Shown one piece after another: positions 10,601 through 19,062 of a stretch of DNA of 64,000 nucleotides; the first letter of the stretch is position 1; each line of letters begins with the position of its first letter. A program made the position numbers and the translations under genes. Source of the DNA: Rhizobium sp. Q54 (lineage in GTDB: Bacteria; Pseudomonadota; Alphaproteobacteria; UBA2966; CAIVPW01); assembly GCA_945904955.1 (NCBI GenBank), contig CAMDPO010000002.1:1-64000 (forward strand), given 5' to 3'. The notes beneath the pieces were generated by a model that was not told the origin of the DNA, did no database searches, and saw nothing but the letters and a program-made list of their open reading frames with translations.

Positions 10601-11176
10601 GTCGGCGTCGACGCCCTGCAGGCGCTCGACGATGCCGCGGCGCGCATCGCGGAAGGTGATGGTGCCGTTGTGAATCTGCAGATTGTCGATCTGCACGCCG
10701 CGTCGCGCGGTGAGCGCGCCCCCGCGCGCTTGCGCGCCTTCGGCGCTCGGCAGCCCAGCACCGACGCCAACGTCGGCGCGCGTCGTGCCGGCGCGCATCG
10801 ACCAGTTGGGGGTGCCGTCGGCGAGAATCTCGAGCTCGAACGCCGGTTCCTGCAGGACGACGGTGCGCACCTCGACGCTGCCGCGCAGCAGCGGCGCGAA
10901 GGCAACGCGGATGTCGAGGGAGCCGAGCGAGACCAGGCTCGCCGTGGCGGCGCTCGCGCTGTTGGCGATGTGCACGTCGCGCACCGAGAACGCCGGCGAG
11001 GGCAGCAAGGTGAAGTCGATGTCGCCGCCGATGATCACCTGCCGGCCGACGGCCGCCTCGACGCGCGCGGCGATGTCGTCCCGGTAGCGATTCCAATCGA
11101 CGAAGCTGGGGGCGGCCAGCGCCCCGCCGACGAGGACGACGAGCGCGATGGCAATCCCGATCAGGACTCGGGTCAC
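7634..11176 (-). CDS. AsmA family protein (1180 aa)
   Basis: N-terminal TM then WNRYRDDIAARVEAAVGRQVIIGGDIDFTLLPSPAFSVRDVHIAN, typical AsmA start; C-terminal Pro/Ala-rich tail. Confidence 0.9.
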   Translation of the reverse strand: MTRVLIGIAIALVVLVGGALAAPSFVDWNRYRDDIAARVEAAVGRQVIIGGDIDFTLLPSPAFSVRDVHIANSASAATASLVSLGSLDIRVAFAPLLRGSVEVRTVVLQEPAFELEILADGTPNWSMRAGTTRADVGVGAGLPSAEGAQARGGALTARRGVQIDNLQIHNGTITFRDARRGIVERLQGVDADISARTQAGPYLAEGGFTYRGLPVRFGFNSAAVTLGRPIGLRADFTLVPDGDKLEFRGALSETTADGALTGTLTFEGKNFATLVERVARAFESAPPALAAIPAAARISAQTTLKLTELAFNDIDARIGDLAAKGAVNIALTARPRLDATMAMGQLDLDALLARARPAVAPTGPATFRMPGMHGTFSLTVEATTYRQRLVRNLDLAASLNDGILTVSRAKAQLPGVTEVDAKGQVIAANGLPQFDGETTLRSDNLRDLLTWLRVDVGAVPADRLRTLALQGRVRLRPDVVQAYGFDARLDATNAKGAAAYAFRARPAFSLDLDVDRFDADAYLRTVLRDHPWSWSTLDRFDTDVRLRIGEVTAREQPIRGIVVDAGLVAGVLTMRELSVVDAAGARGTLAGIAQGFSDRPVATGTVNIAAESAAGLARMFDLDFIAAPERLGAFTFNASLDGDRDKLTVDAGALVAGTDIRLQGNIRSLGRSLGQDPIVDLAIEARNPSLAALLQTLGIGGGAAAAAPPTPVHIGTTVSGALANLTVLGSGTIAAGEVRAAGTLALADALAYRLQVTASHPDASAYFASLGLRYRPSGALGPASLRAGIEGTRHTLAVALQQAAVGEVQLSGTFSADRSGPRPRYLANLKADVLPLDRFLPAGAASAPRRDWSSKPLPLAFLRAADFEFELAVADLAWRDARFRDALVVARAADARLVLSPARARVFGGEVDLSATVTATDMAALEVDLSLKDLDLAQAPKLPWAVVPAAGRLTATIDVAAIGATEYELVSTLRGSGTFHASDGVLRGLDFSRSGQELDRLKDVAELPEMLQRLTSQGETGFRAIDAVVRGTDGVIAVDSLTARLEGAAIAGGGTIDLPRRRTAIELSVALTAHADAPPFALDLSGPWDAPRRLARSRELQGFVSRRLAAAEPVMPNPTAAPPAPAPAPAPTIAPPVVEPVAPPAPAPAPAAVQPAPMPAEVPFEERMRGILEGLGRPTP

Positions 11177-11426
11177 TCAGGGTCCTTGGGGTGGATTCGG
11201 CGTCGGTGTCGACCGTGGCTGGAGAATGGGGCCATATGACGGCGGCGCGTCACGAAATGGGGCGCCGAAGTGATGAAATAGCACACTTCGGCCGGCCCCA
11301 CGCCGGATCACCTCGGAGCGACGAGAGCTTCGTCGCGGACCGGAGGTTCGCGACGGGCCTCGAGCCAGCGCCTCGTCGCACGGGCGGGGCCGCCGGCGAC
11401 CGCCGGCGGCCCCAATATCGACTGCT

Positions 11427-12738
11427 TTAGAGCCGCGCGGGAGGTGCGGGGCTATTCGTGGTCACCGGTCCGACGCGGGTAACCCCGACGGTGACTTCGC
11501 CTTCGGCGCGGTCGAAGTCTCGAACAGCAAGCTGATAGTCGCCCGGCTGAAGGTCGACCTCAATCCGCGCGTTCAAGCCGGCGCCACCATCATCATCGTC
11601 GGCGACAACGGTGCCGTCCTTGCGCAAAACCGCCACCGGGTCGATTTCCCCGGTGCCATTTGCGTAAACCCAATATCGGCCAGCTTGGGCGATGCGGACT
11701 ACGAACGTTGTGTCCTGCGCCGACAACAAGACACGACGTGATTCGTTCTCTGCAAGGACCAGCGCGGCCCCAGACTGCACGCGCTGCGGCGGGGTTGCCG
11801 CTGCGAATTGCTGCACCAACTGAGTGCGCGTACCGCCCTCGATTTGCGGGCCGCATGGGATGGTCGGCTGCGACACCGTCATTTGCCCGCTCTTTCGGGC
11901 CTCGCGCCAAATGGCGAGATGCGTTCGAATGCACGAACTTTCCTGCACGGCGGCGTCAGCAGCGAAAACCTGCTCAACCAAGAGCAAGGCGGTCCGCGTC
12001 AGCACAGTCATGGTCTCGTCGTCCGGCCGGGTCCAAAGTGCAACAGTCTGGATTGCGCCGCTTGTCGCTCCCGGCGGCGTGGCCTCGGCGCGCGCCCCCC
12101 CCAGCTACGGGGGCTGTCGCGGGTGTTGCCACGACTTGCGTCATCGCCGCACCGGCCGTGGCATTGGCTTGACCGGCCTGCTCCTGCGCACCGTTGACAG
12201 TAGTGGAAGTTGCGCCGCCGCCCACCGTACCTGCGATACGTGGCGGGCGTGTAGCGTCCACGAGCATCTCCATCGTGGCCAGCGCCAAGATGACGTTCTG
12301 GTACCGCTGAATCTGCGCCGCGTATTCTTCGATCGTAAGCGCACTCCCCGCGTGCGCCTCGCACGCTCTGTACAGGCCGTCGCGCATCATCTGTATGGTC
12401 GCGGTGCGCCGGCTAATCGCCTCTGACGTTTGGGTCGCCAGAGAATTGGCCAGTTGGCCAGCCACCTGGTTGTTTGGATCCTGCACGATCAACTTCAGCG
12501 CGGCGCTAATCGACGTACTCAATGCGCCCATCGCGTCTGGACTGGGTTCAGCGCAGAAAGCGACTCGGTTATCGATCGTACGGAATGCGATGACGGCCCT
12601 TTGGTTCGCGTCGAACGCGATGCTTTGGCCGTTGTTGGTGTCGAAGGTCCGAAAGATGGACCCATAGTTTGCTGAACACGCACTCAGCGCGAACGTCGTG
12701 ACCGCCAGTGCGGCGATCCTTGCTTTCTTCCCCCACAT
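11427..12738 (-). pseudogene. Lipoprotein gene split into two ORFs (11974..12738 and 11427..12011) by an indel in a C8/G8 tract
   Basis: N-terminal part MWGKKARIAALAVTTFALSACSANYGS (lipobox LSAC). Removing one base from the poly-C at 12095-12102 (plus strand) gives continuous coding ...AGGARAEATPPGATSGAIQTVALWTRPDDETMTVLTRTALLLVEQVF... into the downstream ORF. Confidence 0.65.
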
Positions 12739-12931
12739 CGCACCCCTCCCCAAGGCGGCGGCGCTTTCAGCCGCACGCGCGATGATAAAAATGAGGCGCT
12801 ACGCCGCAACGAGAGACGGGCGGACTTGTGGCTTACCGAGGGCTGTGTGGCAATGATGAGACAAGGGAAGAGACGCGCTCGGGCCGCCCGTTGCGGGCAC
12901 GTCTGGGACGCAACCTGAGCAGGCCGAAGGC

Positions 12932-13777
12932 TCAGAACCGGCCGGACTGGAAGTCCTCGATGGCCTCGTAAATCTGCTCGCGGGTGTTCATGACGAACGG
13001 GCCGTACTTGACCACCGGCTCGTTGAGCGGACTCCCGGCGATGAGTAGGAAGCGGGCATCGGCGCCGGCGTCGGCGGATACGCGGACCGTGTCGCCGGGC
13101 CCCAGCACGGCCAGGCTGCCGCGCGGAACCAGGCGCGCGGTCGGTCCAGCGCCGACGTTGGCCTTGCCTTCGAACATGTACAGAAAGCCTTGCTGCGGCG
13201 CCGGCAACGGGTGCTCGAAGGTGACGGCCTTGGGCAGCGCGACGTCGAAGTAGGTCGGATCGGTGGCGATGCCGGAGATCGGACCGGCGGTGCCGTCGAG
13301 GCTGCCGGCGATGATCTTGGCGCGCAGGCCATCCGCGCGCGACACCTCGGGGATGTCCGTCGCCTTGATCTCCTGGTAGCGCGGCTTGGTCATCTTGTCC
13401 TTGGCGGGCAAGTTGACCCAGAGCTGGAAGCCCCACATGAGGCCTTTTTCCTGTTCGGGCATTTCCGAGTGGATGATGCCGCGGCCGGCGGTCATCCATT
13501 GCACGTCACCCGGACGCAGGCGACCTTCGTTGCCCTGGTTGTCGTGGTGGCGCATGGCGCCGGCGAGCATGTAGGTCACCGTCTCCATGCCGCGATGCGG
13601 ATGGTCGGGGAAGCCGGCCATGTAGCGCTTGGGATCGTCGTTCTTGAACTCGTCGAGCATCAGGAACGGATCGATGTCCGGCAGCAGCGGCGTGCCGAGG
13701 GCGCGATGCACCGTGACGCCCGCCCCTTCTTGGGTGGCCATGGCGGTGACGATTTGGGTGGGCTGACGGACTTGCAT
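12932..13777 (-). CDS. Pirin family protein
   Basis: MQVRQPTQIVTAMATQEGAGVTVHRALGT...DPFLMLDEF...FPDHPHRGMETVTYMLAGAMRHHDNQGNEGRLRPGDVQWMTAGRGIIHSEMP. Confidence 0.93.
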   Translation of the reverse strand: MQVRQPTQIVTAMATQEGAGVTVHRALGTPLLPDIDPFLMLDEFKNDDPKRYMAGFPDHPHRGMETVTYMLAGAMRHHDNQGNEGRLRPGDVQWMTAGRGIIHSEMPEQEKGLMWGFQLWVNLPAKDKMTKPRYQEIKATDIPEVSRADGLRAKIIAGSLDGTAGPISGIATDPTYFDVALPKAVTFEHPLPAPQQGFLYMFEGKANVGAGPTARLVPRGSLAVLGPGDTVRVSADAGADARFLLIAGSPLNEPVVKYGPFVMNTREQIYEAIEDFQSGRF

Positions 13778-14126
13778 GTGGCTCGTGGACCTCTCTCCAC
13801 TCGCGGCCAGAACCAGCCCGCGCCCCGGACCGCCTCTGGCGAATCGAATAGCGCCTATATAGGGCCGGGGGTCGGCTTTGGGGAGGGGTGGCGCACCCGG
13901 CGTGCAGGCGCGTGCGCCCATCGCGTGATCGGCGCCGGCGCGTCGCCCCCGCAGCGCGTCGCTGCAGTTCGACGGGCGTCGAAGGCGAGTCCGGGCGGCC
14001 GATCACCCCACGTCCCCGGAAAGTTGAAGCCGACGCAAACTCCCCGCGCGTTGCCGCACCGGGAGTCTCGGCGTCGAGACGGCTCGTGGGCGCCGGGCTG
14101 CGAGACCTTGAGGGAGGGCGGCGGCA

Positions 14127-15263
14127 CTAGTCCAGCGTCCGCCGGTACCGCGCCATCGCCACCATCATGGCGACGCCCATGAAGGCGAGCAGCGGCCAGA
14201 CTTCGGGTTGGACCTCGGCCCAGGTCGAGCCCTTGAGCATCACGCCGCGGACGATCCGGAGGAAGTGCGTGAGCGGGAAGATCTCGCCGATGGCTTGGGC
14301 CCAGCCGGGCATGCCGCGGAACGGGAACATGAATCCCGACAAGAGGATCGACGGCAGGAAGAAGAAGAACGTCATCTGCATCGCCTGCAGCTGGTTCTTG
14401 GCGATGGTCGAGAACGTGAAGCCAATGGTGAGGTTGGCGGCGATGAAGATCACCAGGATGCCGGACAGCATCGTCAGGCTGCCGACCAGAGGCACGCCGA
14501 ACAGGTAGCGGCCGACCACCAGGATCACGGCGACCTGCACCAGACCGACGAAGATGTACGGCACGATCTTGCCGAACATCACTTCCATGGGGCGCACCGG
14601 CATGGCGAGCAGGTTCTCGAAGGTGCCGCGCTCGCGTTCGCGCGTCATGGCCAGCGACGTCATCATCACCATGGTCATGGTGAGGATGAGGCCGATGAGG
14701 CCGGGCACGATGTTGTACTGGGTGACGCCTTCCGGGTTGTAGAGGCGGTGGACGCGCACTTCGAAGGGGTCCTGCCCTGGTGCCAGGCGCGCGAGCGGGC
14801 CGGTGAGGTCGTGGGCGAGCGCAGTGTTGGCCGCCTGCACCACGGCGGCGAGGGCGCCGCCGGTGGCGCCGGGGTCGGTGGCGTCGGCCTCCACCAGCAG
14901 CGCAGGGCGCTCGCCGCGTTCCAGCGTGCGGGTGAAATCGGACGGGATGGTGACGATGAACATCAGTTCGCCGCGGGCGAGTTTCTCGCGCGCTTGGCTC
15001 GCCGTGTAGGCGGTGGGGTCGATGCGGAAGTAGCCGGAGTGCTCGAGGGACGCGACCAGCGAGCGGCTGAAGGGCGTCGCCTCGGCGGCGACGACGGCCG
15101 TGGGCAGCGCGCGCGGGTCGGAGTTGATGGCGTAGCCGAACAGGATGAGTTGCATGATCGGCACGCCGATCATCATGGCGAACGTCAGGCGGTCGCGGCG
15201 CATCTGGACGAATTCCTTCGCCAGGATCGCGGTGAAGCGTTTCAGGAAGGTGGACCTATTCAC
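14127..15263 (-). CDS. ABC-2 type transporter permease
   Basis: VNRSTFLKRFTAILAKEFVQMRRDRLTFAMMIGVPIMQLILFGYAIN; the ORF extension to 15371 is translation of a palindromic repeat, so GTG at 15263 is the likely start. Confidence 0.88.
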   Translation of the reverse strand: MNRSTFLKRFTAILAKEFVQMRRDRLTFAMMIGVPIMQLILFGYAINSDPRALPTAVVAAEATPFSRSLVASLEHSGYFRIDPTAYTASQAREKLARGELMFIVTIPSDFTRTLERGERPALLVEADATDPGATGGALAAVVQAANTALAHDLTGPLARLAPGQDPFEVRVHRLYNPEGVTQYNIVPGLIGLILTMTMVMMTSLAMTRERERGTFENLLAMPVRPMEVMFGKIVPYIFVGLVQVAVILVVGRYLFGVPLVGSLTMLSGILVIFIAANLTIGFTFSTIAKNQLQAMQMTFFFFLPSILLSGFMFPFRGMPGWAQAIGEIFPLTHFLRIVRGVMLKGSTWAEVQPEVWPLLAFMGVAMMVAMARYRRTLD

Positions 15264-15284
15264 CGACGACTCCCTTCCCCACCA

Positions 15285-15365
15285 CGTCATTGCGAGGAGC
15301 GGAGCGACGAAGCAATCCAGAGTGGCGCGGCACCCCTGGATTGCTTCGCTGCGCTCGCAATGACG
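15285..15365. repeat. Palindromic intergenic repeat (reads as CERSEAIQ...LDCFVAPLLAMT when translated)
   Basis: CGTCATTGCGAGGAGCGGAGCGACGAAGCAATCCAG ... CTGGATTGCTTCGCTGCGCTCGCAATGACG. Confidence 0.9.
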
Positions 15366-15374
15366 GAACAAACA

Positions 15375-16310
15375 TCATGCAGCGACCGATCCGGTGGCGC
15401 GGTTGCGCTCCATCAGGGAGATAAAGGCGTCTTCGAGGCTCGGGTTGGACTCGGTCCAGCGCAGCGACGAGTCGCGGCGGTAGGGCGCGAGGGCGGCGTT
15501 GAGAGCGGCAGCGTCGGGGCCGCTGACGTGCAGGGTGTTGCCGAAGGCGGCGACCATGGCGATGCCGGGTTGGCGGCGCAGCTCGGTGGCGAGGGCGATG
15601 GGGTCGGGCGCGTCGACGTGCCAAGTGGTGAGGCCCGACGTGTGGATGATGTCGGCGACCGAGCCGAACGCCAGCAGGCGGCCGGTGTCGAGGTAGGCGA
15701 TGGTGTTGCAGCGCTCGGCTTCGTCCATGTAGTGGGTGCTGACGAGGACGGTGAGCCCCTCGCCGGCCAGCAAATGAATCTGGTCCCAGAACTCGCGGCG
15801 CGCTTTCGGGTCGACGCCGGCGGTGGGCTCGTCGAGCAGCAACAGTTGCGGCTGGTGCAGGATGCAGGCGGCGAGCGCCATGCGCTGCTTCCAGCCGCCG
15901 GACAGAGTTCCGGCGAGCTGCTTCTGGCGCTTGGTGAGGCCGAGGCGCTCGAGCGCTTCATTCACCACGCGATTGGGGCGCGGCACGCCGTACATGCGCG
16001 CCACAAAGCGCAGGTTCTCGCGGATGCTGAGGTCTTCGTAGAAGCTGAAGCGCTGGGTCATGTAGCCGACCTCGCGTTTGATGGCGGCCGACTGGCGCAG
16101 GATGTCGAAGCCGAGACAGTGGCCGTCGCCGGAGTCGGGCGTGAGCAGGCCGCACAACAGGCGGATGGTGGTGGTCTTGCCGCTGCCGTTCGGGCCGAGG
16201 AAGCCGCAGATCTGACCGCGGCGCACTTCGATGGAGACGTCGCGCACGGCGTGCAGCGCGCCGATGCTCTTGTTGAGGCCGCGCACGGCGATGGCGGCAT
16301 CGGCGCTCAT
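15375..16310 (-). CDS. ABC transporter ATP-binding protein
   Basis: GFLGPNGSGKTTTIRLLCGLL, LSGGWKQRMALAACILHQPQLLLLDEPTAGVD. Confidence 0.93.
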   Translation of the reverse strand: MSADAAIAVRGLNKSIGALHAVRDVSIEVRRGQICGFLGPNGSGKTTTIRLLCGLLTPDSGDGHCLGFDILRQSAAIKREVGYMTQRFSFYEDLSIRENLRFVARMYGVPRPNRVVNEALERLGLTKRQKQLAGTLSGGWKQRMALAACILHQPQLLLLDEPTAGVDPKARREFWDQIHLLAGEGLTVLVSTHYMDEAERCNTIAYLDTGRLLAFGSVADIIHTSGLTTWHVDAPDPIALATELRRQPGIAMVAAFGNTLHVSGPDAAALNAALAPYRRDSSLRWTESNPSLEDAFISLMERNRATGSVAA

Positions 16311-17284
16311 GGCAGCTCTACTTCGATGGGCAAGCCCGGATGCAGGCCGCCCACACCCATTGAAGACGTTTGCTCCGGCGTGGCCTCGACCAGGAACACC
16401 AGCTTGGCGCGGTTGTCGCGGCTGAAGAGGACGGGCGGCGTGAATTCGGCCTGGGTGGCGATGAACGAGATGCGCGCGGTGAGGCCGGCGGCGCAGCCGT
16501 CGCAGGCGACCGCGACGGACTGGCCGATGCGCAGGCTGCTCATGGCCGGCTCGGGCACGAAGAAGCGCAGCTTCACCTTGCCCGCCGGCAGTAGCGTGAC
16601 GATAGGTGCGGCGGCGGGGACGAATTCGCCGAGAGCGTAGAGCGTGTCGATGACGCGCGCGTCGGTGGGCGCGGTCAGGGTGCGTTGGGCGAGGCGGTAC
16701 TCGGCCTGCTCCTGGGATGCACGCAGCGCGTTGACGAGCGCCTGGGCGGCGCGCACGAGGTCGTCGCGGCCGCCGAGCTGGGCGCCTTCGATCTGCGCGT
16801 CGAGCTCGGCAATGCGGGCGCGGTCGCGGTCGTAGGCGGCGCGGGTCTCATCGAGGCGGCCGATGGCGACGATGCCGCCGGCGGCCAGTTGCGACTGGCG
16901 GCGGAACTCGGCCTCGCTGAGCTTGAAGGCCGCTTCGGCCTGATTGCGTTGCGCTTGCAGCGCCTCGATCTCGGGCGTGCGGCGGCCCTTGCCGAGGTCG
17001 GCGAGCTGGGCCTGGGCCTGGGCGAGACGGGCACGCGCCTCGGCGACCACGGCGAGCTCCTGGGTTGCATCGAGTTGGGCGAGCAGCGCACCGGCGGGGA
17101 CGACGTCGCCGCGCGCGACGGCGAGTGCGGCGATGGTGCCGGCAGCGGGCGCGGCGATGCGGGTGTATTCGGCCTCGACGTAGCCGGCGAAGGCGGTGTG
17201 CGAAGGCTCGTCCGCCGCGAACAAGGCGAGCGCCGCGACGGCGGCGGCGCGCACCCAAGCCCAGCTCTGCGAAATCCAGTCCAT
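16307..17284 (-). CDS. HlyD-family membrane fusion protein / efflux adaptor
   Basis: MDWISQSWAWVRAAAVAALALFAADEPSHTAFAGYVEAEYTRIAAPAAGTIAALAVARGDVVPAGALLAQLDATQE... Confidence 0.88.
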   Translation of the reverse strand: MDWISQSWAWVRAAAVAALALFAADEPSHTAFAGYVEAEYTRIAAPAAGTIAALAVARGDVVPAGALLAQLDATQELAVVAEARARLAQAQAQLADLGKGRRTPEIEALQAQRNQAEAAFKLSEAEFRRQSQLAAGGIVAIGRLDETRAAYDRDRARIAELDAQIEGAQLGGRDDLVRAAQALVNALRASQEQAEYRLAQRTLTAPTDARVIDTLYALGEFVPAAAPIVTLLPAGKVKLRFFVPEPAMSSLRIGQSVAVACDGCAAGLTARISFIATQAEFTPPVLFSRDNRAKLVFLVEATPEQTSSMGVGGLHPGLPIEVELP

Positions 17285-17327
17285 CTGCGTTCCTCCACTA
17301 GGGGAGCGGAACCACTCGGAACTACGC

Positions 17328-17981
17328 CTACTTGTGCGTGTCGCCTTTTGGGCGCTTGGCCTTGATCTTGGTCTGGGGCGGCGGATTCGCCGCGTTGCCA
17401 TGGAGAAAACGGCGAACGTGTTCGACCGGATCGATCTCGACAGCGGCGATTTCGGGCGCGACCTGCCGCGCGATGGCGAGCAAGAGGAGCGGCGCGAGCA
17501 GCGGCGCGGCGATCGCAAGGGGATGCGCGCGCTGCAACGTGCCGGCTTGCTGATGCTGGACGATGACCGCAGCCGCGGCAGCGAGGAACTTGCGTGGCAC
17601 GTCGGCGGCAGACTTGAGCTCGGGGAAGCGCGGCACGTCGCTCAGCACGGTGGCAATGAAGCGCGCGCTGGTGCGGGCGAATTCCTGATAGCCGCGCACC
17701 AGGCGCACGAGGTCTTCCTCGAGGTCGCCGGTGAATCGGATCGCATCCGGCATGAACTTGCCGACCGAGCTCGCCATCGCCTCGACGAGCAGGTCGGCCT
17801 TGGAGCCGAAGTGCCGGAACAGCGTGACCTCGTTGACGCCCGCGCGCTCGGCAATGGCGCGGGTGGTGGTCGCGGCGTAGCCGGCGTCGGCGAACACGTC
17901 GACCGCGGCCTGCAAGACGCGGGCACGCGTCGCGGCGGCGTCGCGCGGCGTTTTCTTAGGGGCGGCTGCCAGACTGGTCAT
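17328..17981 (-). CDS. TetR family transcriptional regulator
   Basis: MTSLAAAPKKTPRDAAATRARVLQAAVDVFADAGYAATTTRAIAERAGVNEVTLFRHFGSKADLLVEAM. Confidence 0.92.
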   Translation of the reverse strand: MTSLAAAPKKTPRDAAATRARVLQAAVDVFADAGYAATTTRAIAERAGVNEVTLFRHFGSKADLLVEAMASSVGKFMPDAIRFTGDLEEDLVRLVRGYQEFARTSARFIATVLSDVPRFPELKSAADVPRKFLAAAAAVIVQHQQAGTLQRAHPLAIAAPLLAPLLLLAIARQVAPEIAAVEIDPVEHVRRFLHGNAANPPPQTKIKAKRPKGDTHK

Positions 17982-17982
17982 G

Positions 17983-18008
17983 ATAATGCAAGTACATACT
18001 TGCATTAT
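17983..18008. promoter_or_regulatory. Perfect palindromic operator upstream of the TetR gene
   Basis: ATAATGCAAGTA-ca-TACTTGCATTAT, perfect 12-bp arms, immediately 5' of the TetR ATG (17981). Confidence 0.8.
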
Positions 18009-18029
18009 GGAAGTCAAGGCGGCTCCCCC

Positions 18030-18479
18030 CTACGGAACTTGTGTCTCGAACTCTTCCAAGGCACGACGGCCGGGGCGCGACAGGCCGGCGGCGTACGAGC
18101 CGGCGACCATGGCGAGCACGAACACCAGAGACTGCGGCAGGAGATAGGCGAGCGAGGCGATGGCCGGGCCGGGGCAGAAGCCGACGAGGCCCCAGCCGAT
18201 GCCGAACACGGCGGCGCCACCGAACAGGCGGCCGTCCCACAGTTCGCCGCGCGCCGGCAAATGGAACTGCGTGTCGAACAGCGGGACCTTGCGCGCCAGC
18301 GCGATGCGCCAGGCGAGGAAGTAGACGACCACCGCGACGCCCATGACGAACAGGAGGCTCGGGTCCCAGGTGCCGAACAGGTCGAGGAAGTTGAGCACCT
18401 TAGTCGGGTTGACCATCTGCGAGATGCCGAGGCCGACGCCGAAGAGGATGCCGCTGAGGGCGGCTACGAGGTTGCGCAC
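18030..18479 (-). CDS. YeeE/YedE family (sulfur-compound) transporter, subunit
   Basis: [56 protein letters not shown]. Confidence 0.85.
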   Translation of the reverse strand: MRNLVAALSGILFGVGLGISQMVNPTKVLNFLDLFGTWDPSLLFVMGVAVVVYFLAWRIALARKVPLFDTQFHLPARGELWDGRLFGGAAVFGIGWGLVGFCPGPAIASLAYLLPQSLVFVLAMVAGSYAAGLSRPGRRALEEFETQVP

Positions 18480-18480
18480 G

Positions 18481-18915
18481 TCAGCCTCCCACTAGGTGGC
18501 GGGTGACGTAGACGGTGATCATTCCGGTGACCATGAAGGTCAGCGTCGCGACGAGGGAGCGCGGCGACAGCCGGCCGATGCCGCAGACGCCGTGGCCGGA
18601 GGTGCAGCCGTTGCCGATGCGCGTGCCGGCGCCGACGAGCAGACCACCGAGGATGAGGATCGGCCAGGTCGCTTCGAAGACGATGTCGGCCGCGGTCTGC
18701 CCGGAGGCCAGGCGCCAGAAGACCGCGCCGACGATAAGGCCGCCGAGGAAGTACAGGCGCCAGGCGGCGTCGCCGGATTGCGGCGGCAACAGGCGCGAAA
18801 GGATGCCGGCGACGCCGGCGATGCGGCCGTTGAGCAGGAGCAGCATCGCGCCGGCGAGACCGATGAGGGCGCCGCCGATTGCGGCGGGCACCGGCGTGAA
18901 GTTCACGATTTCCAT
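18481..18915 (-). CDS. YeeE/YedE family transporter, subunit
   Basis: [39 protein letters not shown]. Confidence 0.87.
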   Translation of the reverse strand: MEIVNFTPVPAAIGGALIGLAGAMLLLLNGRIAGVAGILSRLLPPQSGDAAWRLYFLGGLIVGAVFWRLASGQTAADIVFEATWPILILGGLLVGAGTRIGNGCTSGHGVCGIGRLSPRSLVATLTFMVTGMITVYVTRHLVGG

Positions 18916-18935
18916 GTGGCGTGCCTACCCGGACC

Positions 18936-19006
18936 TCATGCTGAGCTTGTCGAAACAGGAGAGGGATACGTCGCGGCCGCCTCCTCCCCCGACAAGCTCA
19001 GGATGA
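18936..19006. repeat. Interspersed palindromic element
   Basis: TCATGCTGAGCTTGTCG (18936-18952) / CGACAAGCTCAGGATGA (18990-19006), 16/17 complementary. Confidence 0.75.
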
Positions 19007-19062
19007 CGTGCGCGGTTTTGGTGACCTGAAGATCGCCGACGTGAATGCTATATAGGGCAAAG

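Noticed and set aside
9509-11239. 576-aa plus-strand ORF
   Set aside because: Antisense shadow of the AsmA gene.
14208-16640. 810-aa plus-strand ORF
   Set aside because: Antisense to ABC permease/ATPase/HlyD genes and reads through the palindromic repeat; composition typical of a GC-rich shadow frame.
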